Shown here piece after piece: positions 18,223-26,892 of a stretch of DNA of 46,611 nt. A model generated the notes under the pieces. That model ran no database searches and had not been told where the DNA came from. It saw only the letters and a list, made by a program, of their open reading frames with translations. The translations under genes and the position numbers were made by a program. How positions within the stretch are numbered: the first letter of the stretch is position 1; each line of letters starts with the position of its first letter. The DNA is from JBQTJN01 sp052387095 (GTDB lineage Bacteria > Pseudomonadota > Alphaproteobacteria > Micavibrionales > Micavibrionaceae), in assembly GCA_052387095.1 (NCBI GenBank), contig JBQTJN010000039.1, forward strand, positions 1 to 46,611, written 5' to 3'.

Positions 18223-20610
18223 ATGGCCGCCGCACGCAGCATCAAACGCCTGAGAAGCAGGAAACGCACTTTCCTTCCCGAAAGCTGGCAGGTTTTCCTG
18301 GCGCGCCGTTTTTTTGATATTTACGCGCTCTCCATTGCCTGCGCCGGACTGGTGCTTGTGCTGTCACTCGCCAGCTACGACAGCCGCGACCCCTCATGGA
18401 ACAGCGCCGGCACGGCCAGCTACATTCATAACTGGATGAGCGCACCGGGCGCCTTCCTCGCCGACATCCTGCTGCAGACGCTTGGCATTGGCTCCTTCGT
18501 GTTCGTCTTCGCGCTCCTGATATGGTCGGCGCGCGCCTACCGCCGCGAATCCATGCGTCCCGTCTGGCTGCGCGTCATAGCGCTGCTGGCTTCTTCCGTT
18601 TTCTTCGCCATCGCATTTGCAGGCACACCGTCTTTCGGCTGGCTGGTGCACCCGCATCTGGGCAGCGCATCCGGTACGCTCATCCTGCAAAAACTCTCCG
18701 CGCTCGCGCTGGTTTACGTGCCGTTCATGGGCGACATCACCATCATGCTGCTGGCCGCAATTCTTGGTGTTTTCTGCTTCATTTTCGCCGCCGCCCTGAC
18801 GCGCGGTGAACTGCACACGGCCTACGAAGTGGCAAAAGATCACACCGCACGCGGCGCGGGCGCAATCGGGCGAGGCACCACGTCCTTCTTTGACTGGATG
18901 CGTTATTACAACGATCCCGATTTCCGTGAAGAGCGCGCGCAGCAACGCCGCGCTCCTGTCTTTGAAGAGATAGAAGATACGGAAGATGAAGACGAAGATG
19001 ACGAAGAGGTGGATGAAACTATTCCCGTTGTGAAGACACGCGCGCGTACAAAAAAACCCGCCGCGCAGACTAAACTGGCGCTGCGCCAGGGCGATTGGGA
19101 GTTGCCGTCCGTTGGGCTGCTCGCCACCAAAAAAATCGAGTTTAAAAGTGATCAGTTGAACGAAGACGCGCTGCGTAAAAACGCCGAGCTGTTGCAAAAC
19201 GTGCTCGCCGATTTCAACATCGAAGGCGAAATTGTCAGCATCCATCCCGGCCCCGTTGTCACACTTTATGAACTCGAACCTGCACCCGGCGTCAAAACCA
19301 GCCGCGTCATATCCTTAAGCGACGATATCGCCCGCTCCATGTCCGCCGTCTCCGTTCGCTGCGCCGTCGTGCCCGGCCGCAACGTCATCGGCATCGAATT
19401 ACCCAATAAAACACGGCAAACGGTTTACATGGAGGAACTGGTTTCTTCCACCCTGTTTGAAAACACGACCGCCAGACTGCCCCTCGTGCTCGGCAAGGAT
19501 ATCGGCGGCCAGCCCATCTTGGCCGATCTCGCCCGCATGCCGCACCTTCTCGTCGCCGGCACCACCGGCTCGGGCAAATCCGTTGCCGTCAACACCATGA
19601 TCATGTCGCTGCTCTTCGCGCTGCCGCCGGAAAAATGCCGCTTCATCATGATTGATCCGAAAATGCTTGAGCTTTCGGTCTATGATGATATTCCCCATTT
19701 GCTGGCACCTGTTGTGACGGAACCCGGCAAGGCCGTCGTTGCCCTGAAATGGACGGTGCGCGAAATGGAAGACCGTTACCGCGCGATGTCGAAACTCGGC
19801 GTGCGTAATATCGAGGGCTATAACGACCGCATCGCTGAGGCCCGTAAAAAAGGCGAGACCATCATGCGTAAAATGCAGACCGGTTTCGATGATACCGGCA
19901 AGCCGGTCTTCGAAGACCAGCCGCTCGATCTCGTGGAATTGCCCTATATTGTTGTGATTGTGGATGAATTCGCCGATCTCATGCTCGTCGCCGGCAAGGA
20001 TGTCGAGAATGCGATCCAGCGCCTTGCGCAAATGGCGCGCGCCGCCGGCATTCACCTCATCATGGCGACGCAGCGCCCGTCGGTCGACGTTATTACCGGC
20101 GTCATCAAGGCCAACTTCCCGACCCGGATCAGCTTCCAGGTCACATCCAAAATCGATTCCCGCACGATTCTCGGCGAAGGCGGCGCCGAGCAATTGCTCG
20201 GCATGGGCGACATGCTCTACATGGCGCCGGGCGGGCGTATCACGCGCGTACACGGACCGTTCGTGTCGGACATGGATGTCGAAAACATTGTCGACTTCCT
20301 GAAAGACCAGGGCGCGCCCGCTTACATCGACAACCTCACTGACGATGAGGGCTTCGACGGCAGCGAGATCATGAATGCCATGTTTGGGCCAGGCGATGAC
20401 GGCGAAAAAGTCGATGAGCTCTATGATCAGGCCGTGGCGCTGGTGGCCCGTGAAGGCAAGGCGTCTACCAGCTTCATCCAGCGCTATCTCCAGATCGGCT
20501 ATAACCGCGCTGCCCGCATCATCGAGGAGATGGAGCGCCAGGGCGTCGTCACCCGCGCCAACGCCACCGGCAAGCGTGATGTCCTGATCAAGGATGCCGG
20601 GGATTACTGA
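18223..20610 (+). CDS. ftsK: FtsK/SpoIIIE DNA translocase
   Basis: This 795-aa septal DNA pump moves chromosome ends and activates XerCD recombination at dif. About four membrane helices lie in residues 30-205. An acidic linker (about 250-270, rich in Asp/Glu) follows, then the alpha/beta motor with Walker A GTTGSGKS (446-453) and Walker B VVIVDEFADLM (Asp581, Glu582). Residues about 730-795 form the winged-helix gamma domain that reads KOPS, including TSFIQRYLQIGYNRAARIIEEME. The linker is short compared with E. coli FtsK, as in most alphaproteobacteria. lolA follows, as in many proteobacterial genomes. Confidence 0.96.
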   Translation: MAAARSIKRLRSRKRTFLPESWQVFLARRFFDIYALSIACAGLVLVLSLASYDSRDPSWNSAGTASYIHNWMSAPGAFLADILLQTLGIGSFVFVFALLIWSARAYRRESMRPVWLRVIALLASSVFFAIAFAGTPSFGWLVHPHLGSASGTLILQKLSALALVYVPFMGDITIMLLAAILGVFCFIFAAALTRGELHTAYEVAKDHTARGAGAIGRGTTSFFDWMRYYNDPDFREERAQQRRAPVFEEIEDTEDEDEDDEEVDETIPVVKTRARTKKPAAQTKLALRQGDWELPSVGLLATKKIEFKSDQLNEDALRKNAELLQNVLADFNIEGEIVSIHPGPVVTLYELEPAPGVKTSRVISLSDDIARSMSAVSVRCAVVPGRNVIGIELPNKTRQTVYMEELVSSTLFENTTARLPLVLGKDIGGQPILADLARMPHLLVAGTTGSGKSVAVNTMIMSLLFALPPEKCRFIMIDPKMLELSVYDDIPHLLAPVVTEPGKAVVALKWTVREMEDRYRAMSKLGVRNIEGYNDRIAEARKKGETIMRKMQTGFDDTGKPVFEDQPLDLVELPYIVVIVDEFADLMLVAGKDVENAIQRLAQMARAAGIHLIMATQRPSVDVITGVIKANFPTRISFQVTSKIDSRTILGEGGAEQLLGMGDMLYMAPGGRITRVHGPFVSDMDVENIVDFLKDQGAPAYIDNLTDDEGFDGSEIMNAMFGPGDDGEKVDELYDQAVALVAREGKASTSFIQRYLQIGYNRAARIIEEMERQGVVTRANATGKRDVLIKDAGDY

Positions 20611-20696
20611 ATCATTTCAGCCGCTTCGGAAAAGAATGGATTTGCAGGCCGCTTCCGTATAAAAAGGAAGCCACCCTGTAACCATATGGATTCTTT

Positions 20697-21323
20697 ATGA
20701 AATCGCTTATTCCTTCATTTCGTTCGCTGTTTTTTTTCCTTGCCCTGTTCATTCCGGCAAACGCCCATGCCCTTTCTGATACCGACCAGACCGACATCAA
20801 GAAGGCCGAGCGCTACATGAACGCGCTCGATACCGCCAAGGCGCGCTTCGTCCAGACCAACGCTGACGGCGCGAAGCTGGCCGGCACATTTTATCTCGAC
20901 CGCCCGGGGCGCGTGCGTTTTGAGTATGACGAGCCGGTGAATGATTTCATCGTTGCCGACGGCTTGTTCATTTATTTCTATGACGGCGAACTGAAAGAAC
21001 AGACCAACGCCCCCATCGGCAACACGCTCGCCGATTTCATTTTGCGCGAGAACATAAAATTCTCTGGCGGCGTCAAGGTGCTCGATGTTGTGCAGGGCCG
21101 GAACACCCTGAGCATCGAGGCCACCCAGGAGAGCGACCCGGCGGCCGGCACAATCACGCTGACATTCACGAAAGAACCCTTCACCTTGAAAAAATGGATT
21201 GTGAAGGATGCGCAAGGCCTCACCACCACGGTCGAGCTATCCAATGTCAGCGCCGGCATCGAGCTGCCTTACGCGCTCTTCGTCTATGCGGATCCGAAAA
21301 CCGGCAAAGCGGTTTATAACTGA
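20697..21323 (+). CDS. lolA: LolA, periplasmic lipoprotein carrier
   Basis: This 208-aa protein has a signal peptide (MKSLIPSFRSLFFFLALF, cleaved near NAHA at residue 25) followed by the open beta-barrel fold of LolA. Typical segments are ALDTAKARFVQTNADGAKLAGTFYL (split about residues 43-67) and RPGRVRFEYDEP. LolA accepts lipoproteins from LolCDE and carries them to the outer membrane. It follows ftsK by 86 bp. That gap holds a small hairpin, GCTTCC-gtataaaaa-GGAAGC, which has no T-tract. Confidence 0.9.
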   Translation: MKSLIPSFRSLFFFLALFIPANAHALSDTDQTDIKKAERYMNALDTAKARFVQTNADGAKLAGTFYLDRPGRVRFEYDEPVNDFIVADGLFIYFYDGELKEQTNAPIGNTLADFILRENIKFSGGVKVLDVVQGRNTLSIEATQESDPAAGTITLTFTKEPFTLKKWIVKDAQGLTTTVELSNVSAGIELPYALFVYADPKTGKAVYN

Positions 21324-21341
21324 CCCATGCAGGAAGAATAA

Positions 21342-21935
21342 ATGCAGGACGGGGCGCTCCACCATCTCATCAAAATGCTGAGCCAGCTCCCCGGCCTCGG
21401 CAGCCGCTCGGCGCGCCGCGTTGCGCTGCACCTGCTCTCGAAACGTGAAAGCGCCATGCTGCCCCTCGCCGCCGCGCTCAAAACCGCCGCCGAGCAGGTC
21501 AAAGACTGCACCACCTGCGGCAATCTCGATACGCAGGTGCCGTGCGGCATCTGCCGCGACGACCGCCGGGACCGCGCCCGCATCTGCGTCGTCGCCGGCG
21601 TCAGCGATGTCTGGGCGATCGAGCGCACTGGCGCCTATAAAGGCCTCTACCACGTGCTCGGCGGTTTGCTTTCCGCCCTCGACGGCGTCGGCCCGGACAA
21701 TCTGCGCATCGGTGCGCTGAAATTCCGCGCCGAAAATACGCGCCTCGATGAGATCATCATCGCCCTCTCCGCCACCGTCGACGGCCAGTCGACCGCGCAT
21801 TACATCGCCGATGCGCTGCGCCCGCTGGATGTGAAGGTGACTTATCTTTCGCACGGCGTCCCGGTCGGCGGCGAACTCGATTACCTCGATGACGGCACCA
21901 TCACGACCGCGCTGAAAGCAAGACGGGCGGTTTAG
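21342..21935 (+). CDS. recR: RecR recombination mediator
   Basis: This 197-aa protein works with RecF/RecO to load RecA on gapped DNA. The N-terminal helix-hairpin-helix includes LPGLGSRSARRVALH. A four-Cys zinc finger (Cys56, Cys59, Cys68, Cys71) follows, and then a TOPRIM domain (ICVVAGVSDVWAIERTGAYKGLYHVLGG region). The ATG at 21342 has AGGAAG 6 nt upstream. It is the last gene of the pheA-recR plus-strand run. An AT-rich palindrome with a T-tract follows. Confidence 0.95.
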   Translation: MQDGALHHLIKMLSQLPGLGSRSARRVALHLLSKRESAMLPLAAALKTAAEQVKDCTTCGNLDTQVPCGICRDDRRDRARICVVAGVSDVWAIERTGAYKGLYHVLGGLLSALDGVGPDNLRIGALKFRAENTRLDEIIIALSATVDGQSTAHYIADALRPLDVKVTYLSHGVPVGGELDYLDDGTITTALKARRAV

Positions 21936-22010
21936 ATTTGAACTAAGTATTTTTCTCAACAGATTGATAAGAAAAGATAAAAATTTGAACTTAGTTCAAA
22001 TAAATTTTTT
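21936..22010. terminator. AT-rich inverted repeats and T-tract between recR and the convergent hypothetical
   Basis: A perfect 12-bp inverted repeat (ATTTGAACTAAG at 21936-21947, CTTAGTTCAAAT at 21990-22001) flanks a 42-nt loop. The right arm is part of its own palindrome, TTGAACT-T-AGTTCAA (21985-21999), followed by TTTTTT (22005-22010) on the plus strand. A-rich sequence lies on the other side. It can serve as a weak bidirectional terminator for the two converging genes. The low-GC stem makes that tentative. Confidence 0.5.
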
Positions 22011-22023
22011 CGCGGGGCGGCCG

Positions 22024-22359
22024 TTATTCTTTTTCGGAAATATAAACCGTGCCCGCGTCGCTGACCTGCAGCACCGCGACATGGGTATAATGTCCGACAT
22101 CCGCATCGCCAACGGCGAAATCGTAATAAGTCCCGGCCGGGAAATAATGATCCGTTACCGCCGCCGTGACGGAAGACGTGCCGAATTTTATGTACACGGC
22201 CGCCGTGGAATAGAGACTGACGATTTTCGTCGCGTCATTGAACGCCGTGCTGTTGCGCGCGGACGTGCCGGATGCGGCAACCGTGTGCGCGCCGGATGCC
22301 TTGAGGCGTAAAGCCGGGATCGGGTTGCGCGCGGTATCGAGGGGAAGTGTTGTAGGCAT
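22024..22359 (-). CDS. Hypothetical beta-rich protein (111 aa)
   Basis: The ATG at 22359 is preceded by AAAGGAG at 7 nt, a strong site that fixes the start. A longer frame to 22395 exists but would begin inside a palindromic repeat. The protein is rich in Thr, Ala, Ser and Val with short alternating hydrophobic stretches (IVSLYSTAAVYIKFG, THVAVLQVSDAGTVYISEKE), suggesting an all-beta domain. It has no signal peptide. The composition resembles phage structural accessory proteins, but nothing else phage-like is nearby. The function is unknown. Confidence 0.65.
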   Translation of the reverse strand: MPTTLPLDTARNPIPALRLKASGAHTVAASGTSARNSTAFNDATKIVSLYSTAAVYIKFGTSSVTAAVTDHYFPAGTYYDFAVGDADVGHYTHVAVLQVSDAGTVYISEKE

Positions 22360-22389
22360 GGTTAGGCTCCTTTGTTGATGTTCTGAAGC

Positions 22390-22479
22390 CGTCATTGCGA
22401 GCGATAGCGAAGCAATCCATTTTTAAAAAAAGAAAAGAGTGGATTGCCGCGTCGGCCTCTCGGCCTCCTCGCAATGACG
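22390..22479. repeat. Dispersed palindromic repeat, copy 2 (intergenic)
   Basis: CGTCATTGCGAG (22390-22401) and CTCGCAATGACG (22468-22479) form perfect outer arms. The interior contains GCAATCCA and TGGATTGC around an A-rich centre. This copy lies between two minus-strand genes, 30 bp upstream of the hypothetical at 22024-22359. Confidence 0.92.
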
Positions 22480-22553
22480 ATCAAAAGACGGATTTTCAGC
22501 GAAATACGGGGCAAGTATGCCGGAAGCCGCTCAAGATGTCAAGGAATATTTTC

Positions 22554-23372
22554 CTATTTCGCAGACTTTACTTTCTGCTCAAGCACCTTCTGCCCCTCGG
22601 GAATATTTACCAGGCTCACCGTGAACTCGATCTCCTGCGCGCCGCTCTCCCCCATATCGCTCACTTGGCTCAGGTTCTGCGCGAAACGCGCGGCGGCATC
22701 CAGCGGCTCCGACGGGTATTGCGGCCGCTGCAGCATCAGCGCGAATTCATTGCGCGCCGTCTGGCCGATAATATCCGACTGCCGCCGCAACCGCACAAGA
22801 TTCCGCGACAACAACGCCGCCGCGTGATCCGCCGCCTTGGCGCCATCCAGCGTTTTGATCTCCGCGTAATTGCTTAAGGAAATAAACAGGATAAACGTGC
22901 TCTCGCCGTAACGATCGGCACGGTCCAGCGCCGAGAGGAACAACTGGTTGAATGCGCTCTTGGCGATCACGCCGCCCCCCGATGGGAAATCCTCCGACCC
23001 GTCGCCGATGCGCGCCACCAGCGCCAGCAAGTGCTCCGCCGCGTGCACGACTTGCGTCAAATTCGCCGGGTTGTACGGCTTGATGAACACATCATTCGCG
23101 CCCGCCTGCAGCGCCTCGCCGCGCGTGACCTCTTCGCCCATCAATAAAATATAAAGATACTTGGGTGAACCGCGGCGGATATTCATGAGGGATGGCCGCG
23201 CATCGCGTAAAGGGGAGGGATCGAAAAACAGCATGTCGAATTTTTCGTCCTTCACGCGGACCTGCGCTTCATTCTTGTTCACCTCCTGCTGGGCGCTGTG
23301 GCCCAGCGGCTCCAGCTTCGATTTGATGAACTGCGCGGTGACAGCATCGCGGTCGACGACTAGAATTTTCAT
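22554..23372 (-). CDS. Response regulator with degenerate GGDEF domain
   Basis: This 272-aa protein runs from the ATG at 23372. Residues 1-115 form a receiver domain with the acidic pair near residues 7-9, phospho-acceptor Asp51 (LFFDPSP) and Lys98 (FIKPYN). Residues about 138-265 follow the GGDEF-domain pattern (FLSALDRADRYGES, then RRQSDIIGQTARNEFALML). The GGDEF motif itself is replaced by A-R-N-E-F (206-210), so diguanylate cyclase activity is not expected. A role as a protein-interaction or non-catalytic output domain is inference. It stands alone with no histidine kinase nearby. Confidence 0.8.
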   Translation of the reverse strand: MKILVVDRDAVTAQFIKSKLEPLGHSAQQEVNKNEAQVRVKDEKFDMLFFDPSPLRDARPSLMNIRRGSPKYLYILLMGEEVTRGEALQAGANDVFIKPYNPANLTQVVHAAEHLLALVARIGDGSEDFPSGGGVIAKSAFNQLFLSALDRADRYGESTFILFISLSNYAEIKTLDGAKAADHAAALLSRNLVRLRRQSDIIGQTARNEFALMLQRPQYPSEPLDAAARFAQNLSQVSDMGESGAQEIEFTVSLVNIPEGQKVLEQKVKSAK

Positions 23373-23486
23373 AATGTTACCCAAAATCAAAAGAGGCGGG
23401 GGCCGGAGGGCGAACAAATTACACCCCCCTTATAATCTTAAAAAACAGCCTCCTTGAAAAGCCCTAATCGCATGAATTTCAAATGT

Positions 23487-23515
23487 TTGACTTAAACCTG
23501 GACCCGCGATATATC
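23487..23515 (+). promoter_or_regulatory. Likely promoter of tRNA-Leu
   Basis: TTGACT (23487-23492) and TATATC (23510-23515) are separated by 17 bp and lie about 28 bp before the mature 5' end of the tRNA. Both boxes are near sigma-70 consensus. This is the clearest housekeeping promoter in the window. Confidence 0.65.
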
Positions 23516-23543
23516 AGGTCACTCTTGGTTTTTGCCCCGAATT

Positions 23544-23629
23544 GCCCAGGTGGCGGAATGGTAGACGCGCAGGTTTCAGGTACCTGTGGCCGCAAGGCTG
23601 TGAAGGTTCAAGTCCTTTTCTGGGCACCA
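23544..23629 (+). tRNA. tRNA-Leu (anticodon CAG)
   Basis: An 86-nt tRNA with an encoded CCA end. The acceptor arm pairs GCCCAGG with TCTGGGC, with one G-T wobble. The anticodon stem CAGGT/ACCTG encloses the loop TTCAGGT, giving anticodon CAG, which reads CTG codons. A long variable arm (TGGCCGCAAGGCTG region) is as expected for a class II leucine tRNA. The T-arm includes GGTTCAAGTCC. Confidence 0.95.
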
Positions 23630-23658
23630 TATTTTTTAAAGGCGGTTAAAATAAGATT

Positions 23659-24270
23659 ATGACCTATACGCTGCATAAAAACGATCTCCCGGCAGATATC
23701 AAGTTCGGCTCTTCGGTCGCCATCGATACGGAAACGCGCGGCCTGATCCCGGCGCGTGACCCGCTCTGCCTCGTGCAGATATCGGGCGGCGACGCCCACG
23801 CGCATATCATCCGCCTCAACCGCAAAACCTACGATGCGCCGAATTTGAAAAAACTCCTGGCCGATCCGAAGGTGCTCAAGATTTTCCATTTCGCGCGCTT
23901 CGATATCGCCGTCATGAAAATGTATCTCGAGGTCGACTGCGCGCCGGTTTACTGCACACGCACCGCCTCGAAACTCACCCGCACCTACACCGACCGCCAC
24001 GGCTTGCGCGATTGCTGCCGCGAACTGCTCAGCGTCGATATCAACAAATTCTACCAGGCCTCCGATTGGGGTGCGGACACCTTGAGCGACGAACAGCTGA
24101 ATTACGCGGCCGGCGACGTGCTGCATTTGCATGCGCTGAAGGAAAAATTCGACGCGCTGCTCAAGCGCGAAGGCCGCACCGATTTGGCGCAGAAATGCTT
24201 TGATTTCCTGCCTGCGCGCGCCGATCTCGACCTCGCAGGCTGGCCCTCCACCGATCTTTTCGAACATTAA
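23659..24270 (+). CDS. rnd: Ribonuclease D-like 3'-5' exonuclease
   Basis: This 203-aa DEDDy exonuclease has the DTE motif (Asp23, Glu25), FHFARFD (Asp82) and the third motif Tyr149 with Asp153 (YAAGDVLHLH). The HRDC domains of E. coli RNase D are absent. This short form is common in alphaproteobacteria. It probably trims 3' ends of tRNA or other stable RNA, in line with its place just after a tRNA gene, though that is inference. kdsD follows after 14 bp. Confidence 0.88.
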   Translation: MTYTLHKNDLPADIKFGSSVAIDTETRGLIPARDPLCLVQISGGDAHAHIIRLNRKTYDAPNLKKLLADPKVLKIFHFARFDIAVMKMYLEVDCAPVYCTRTASKLTRTYTDRHGLRDCCRELLSVDINKFYQASDWGADTLSDEQLNYAAGDVLHLHALKEKFDALLKREGRTDLAQKCFDFLPARADLDLAGWPSTDLFEH

Positions 24271-24284
24271 AGGGCGCGCGGGTT

Positions 24285-25289
24285 ATGGTTCTCGTCGTCA
24301 AAATGAAGAACACAGATATCGCAGGCGCCCTCGAAGTCCTGCGCACCGAAATCAAGGGCCTTGAGGAACTTGCGAAAACGCTCGACGGCAATTTCACGCT
24401 GGCCGTCGAAGCCATCGACTCCATGAAGCAGAAGAAATCCGGCCGCCTGATCGTTGCCGGCATCGGCAAATCCGGCCATGTCGGCCGCAAGATTGCCGCC
24501 ACGCTCGCCTCCACCGGCACGCCCGCTTACTACGTGCATCCAGGCGAGGCCAGCCACGGCGATCTCGGCATGATCGGCAATGACGATATCGTCGTGCTGT
24601 TTTCAAATTCCGGCGAGAACGCCGAGCTCTCCGACCTCATCCATTACACGCGCCGCTACAGCATTAAACTGGTCGCCGTCACCGCAAAACCGCAGAGCAC
24701 GCTGGCGAAACATGCGGATATCGTCCTGCTGCTTCCCACCGTGCCCGAAGCCTGCCCGAACGGCCTCGCGCCCACGACATCCACCACCATGATGATGGCG
24801 CTCGGCGATGCGCTGGCCGTTGCGCTGCTGCACCGCTCGAATTTAACACCGGAACAATTCCACGCCTTCCACCCCGGCGGCAAATTGGGTCAACGCCTGA
24901 TGAAGGTTTCTGATCTCATGATCAAATTCGATGACCTGCCTTTGATCGATGAAAGCGCGAACATGAAGGACGCGCTGCTGGTGTTGACCGGGGAAAATCT
25001 CGGTGCCGTTATTGTTGTAGGCAAAGATAAAAACCTCAAGGGCATCATCACTGACGGCGATCTCAAGCGCCACCTGCAGAAAGACGATACGAATTTCCTG
25101 CAAACATCCGTGGGCGATATCATGACGAAACAGCCGAAAACCGTGGACGCTGCCGCGCTCGGCGTCGAGGCCGTCAACCTCATGACCAAAAGCAAGGGCG
25201 TCTACCTCACCAGCCTGATCGTTCTTGAAAACGGCAAGCTCGCCGGCATGATCCGCCTGCAGGACTGTCTGCAGGCTGGCCTCGTATAA
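24285..25289 (+). CDS. kdsD: Arabinose-5-phosphate isomerase (KpsF/GutQ/KdsD)
   Basis: This 334-aa protein has an N-terminal SIS sugar-isomerase domain (about residues 40-185, with IGKSGHVGRKIA and SNSGENAEL) and two CBS domains (about 208-265 and 278-334). It interconverts ribulose-5-phosphate and arabinose-5-phosphate, the first step towards Kdo for LPS. It is followed after 9 bp by lptC, giving an LPS synthesis and export operon. The ATG at 24285 has AAAGGG upstream at a long spacing. ATG 24303 is an alternative that would remove six residues. Confidence 0.92.
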   Translation: MVLVVKMKNTDIAGALEVLRTEIKGLEELAKTLDGNFTLAVEAIDSMKQKKSGRLIVAGIGKSGHVGRKIAATLASTGTPAYYVHPGEASHGDLGMIGNDDIVVLFSNSGENAELSDLIHYTRRYSIKLVAVTAKPQSTLAKHADIVLLLPTVPEACPNGLAPTTSTTMMMALGDALAVALLHRSNLTPEQFHAFHPGGKLGQRLMKVSDLMIKFDDLPLIDESANMKDALLVLTGENLGAVIVVGKDKNLKGIITDGDLKRHLQKDDTNFLQTSVGDIMTKQPKTVDAAALGVEAVNLMTKSKGVYLTSLIVLENGKLAGMIRLQDCLQAGLV

Positions 25290-25298
25290 GGGTCGGGA

Positions 25299-25985
25299 AT
25301 GGATGATCCGGATTTAAAACCTCTCTCCAGCGAACGCCTCGAACGTCTCAGCCGCCGTGGCGATTCCTACGATTACAATCCCGCCTATTCGCGCCTGATC
25401 CGCAAACTGCGCGTACTGCTGCCGATCATCGCCGCCGCCGCGATAACCGTGACGTTCGTGTGGAGCAGCCTGAAGCCCGAAGACATCGTTGCCATAGAAA
25501 GTACGGATGTGACAGCCTCCACGCAGAATGAATTGCTCAATCCCAGTTTCGAAAGCCGCGATGAAAAAGGCCAGCCCTACAAACTCACCGCGCAGCAGGC
25601 GAAGCAGGCGCCCGGCAATGAAAAGCTCATCCTGCTGACCAGGCCTTCCGGCGATCTCCTTTTGAATGAAGGCGCCCGGATCACGCTTGAAGCCGAGACA
25701 GGCGAATTTACGCAAGGCACGCGCCAGCTTCTCCTGCATGGTGATGTCAAACTTTCACATGACAAAGGTTACCAACTGACCACCGAACAACTGCATATCG
25801 ACATGGCGAATTCAACAACGGATACGGACACATCCGTCAATGTGAAGGGCCCCGACGGCACGCTCGACGCGGCGGGCCTCAAAGGCTATTCGCAGGAAGG
25901 CCGCCTGGTATTTAACGGCCCGGCGAAACTTGTGCTGACCGATGTAAAAGGCAATAACGGACTGAAAGGATTGGCGACGCCATGA
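25299..25985 (+). CDS. lptC: LptC, LPS export bitopic protein
   Basis: This 228-aa inner-membrane protein has one membrane helix (about residues 37-57: RVLLPIIAAAAITVTFVW) and a periplasmic beta-jellyroll that receives LPS from LptB2FG and passes it to LptA. The segment FESRDEKGQPYKLTAQQA is typical of alphaproteobacterial LptC. Its stop overlaps the lptA start (ATGA). It lies in the order kdsD-lptC-lptA. Confidence 0.9.
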   Translation: MDDPDLKPLSSERLERLSRRGDSYDYNPAYSRLIRKLRVLLPIIAAAAITVTFVWSSLKPEDIVAIESTDVTASTQNELLNPSFESRDEKGQPYKLTAQQAKQAPGNEKLILLTRPSGDLLLNEGARITLEAETGEFTQGTRQLLLHGDVKLSHDKGYQLTTEQLHIDMANSTTDTDTSVNVKGPDGTLDAAGLKGYSQEGRLVFNGPAKLVLTDVKGNNGLKGLATP

Positions 25986-26881
25986 GAATAACAAAACCCA
26001 AATATAATCGTCATTGCGAGGAGGCGAAGCCGACGCGGCAATCCACTTTTAAAGTCTGGATTGCGTCGCTTACGCTCGCCATGACGCTGTTCAGCCCTTC
26101 TTCTTTCGCTCAATCTCCCATCCCTGCAAACAGCGAGGAGCCGCTGGAAATTACCGCCGACGGCGCGCTCGAATGGCAGCGCAATGAAAAACTTTTTATC
26201 GCCGAAGGTAACGCGCTCGCCCAACAGGGTGAGACTTCTGTCGCCGCGTCAAAGCTCACCGCGCATTACCGCGACGGTGAAGGCGGCTCCGGCATGCAGA
26301 TCTCCGAAGTCGAAGCCGACGGCGATGTCATCATCCGTTCACGCGACAGCGAGGCTTACGGCCAGCATGCAATTTACAACATCGACACCGGCAAGGCCGT
26401 CATGACGGGCAACAACCTGAAACTTGTCAGCCCGGACCAGACCGTCACCGCGCGCGACCGTTTCGAATACTGGGCGAATGAAGGAAAACTTGTGGCGATC
26501 GGCAATGCCGACGTGCTGCGCGGCACCGATCACCTGCAGGCCGACCGGGCCTCCGCCGTCATGAAGGACGACGCCACCGGCAAGCGCGTGCTGCATACGC
26601 TCGACGCCACAGGAAATGTCATAATCACCACGCCCGCGGAAATTATCACCGGCGCCTACGCGATTTACCGCGCAGACACCAACAAGGCGGAAATGACCGG
26701 CGGCGTCACCATCAAACGCGGCCCCAATACATTGCAGGGCGACCGCGCGGAAGTGGATCTCACCACCAACACCAGCCGTATTTTCGGCAGCGCAGGAAGC
26801 ACCGGAGCGGGGAAACAGGTCAAGGCCGTTTTCTACCCGGATTCCCAGAAAAAGCTGGAAGAAAATAGCCCGGCGCAGTAA
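25982..26881 (+). CDS. lptA: LptA (OstA-like) periplasmic LPS bridge, with repeat-encoded signal peptide
   Basis: This 299-aa OstA/LptA-domain protein polymerises to bridge LptC and LptD. The start is fixed by ATGA overlap with lptC. Residues 10-35 are encoded by a palindromic repeat (26009-26086): the left arm gives RHCEE in the basic n-region and the right arm gives most of the hydrophobic core (WIASLTLAMT). Cleavage is likely after SSFA, near residue 43. The mature part starts near EEPLEITADGALEW, the usual LptA motif. It holds about 250 residues of beta-strand repeats, longer than the E. coli protein. A downstream ATG would lack a full signal peptide. Confidence 0.9.
   Translation: MRITKPKYNRHCEEAKPTRQSTFKVWIASLTLAMTLFSPSSFAQSPIPANSEEPLEITADGALEWQRNEKLFIAEGNALAQQGETSVAASKLTAHYRDGEGGSGMQISEVEADGDVIIRSRDSEAYGQHAIYNIDTGKAVMTGNNLKLVSPDQTVTARDRFEYWANEGKLVAIGNADVLRGTDHLQADRASAVMKDDATGKRVLHTLDATGNVIITTPAEIITGAYAIYRADTNKAEMTGGVTIKRGPNTLQGDRAEVDLTTNTSRIFGSAGSTGAGKQVKAVFYPDSQKKLEENSPAQ
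26009..26086. repeat. Dispersed palindromic repeat, copy 3 (inside lptA)
   Basis: Left arm CGTCATTGCGAG (26009-26020) and right arm CTCGCCATGACG (26075-26086). The right arm differs from the other copies by one base (A to C), which changes GCA to GCC in the lptA frame and keeps Ala. The interior has GCAATCCACTTTTAAA and TGGATTGC. The whole element is open in the lptA frame. Confidence 0.92.
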
Positions 26882-26892
26882 TCTGGGCCATC

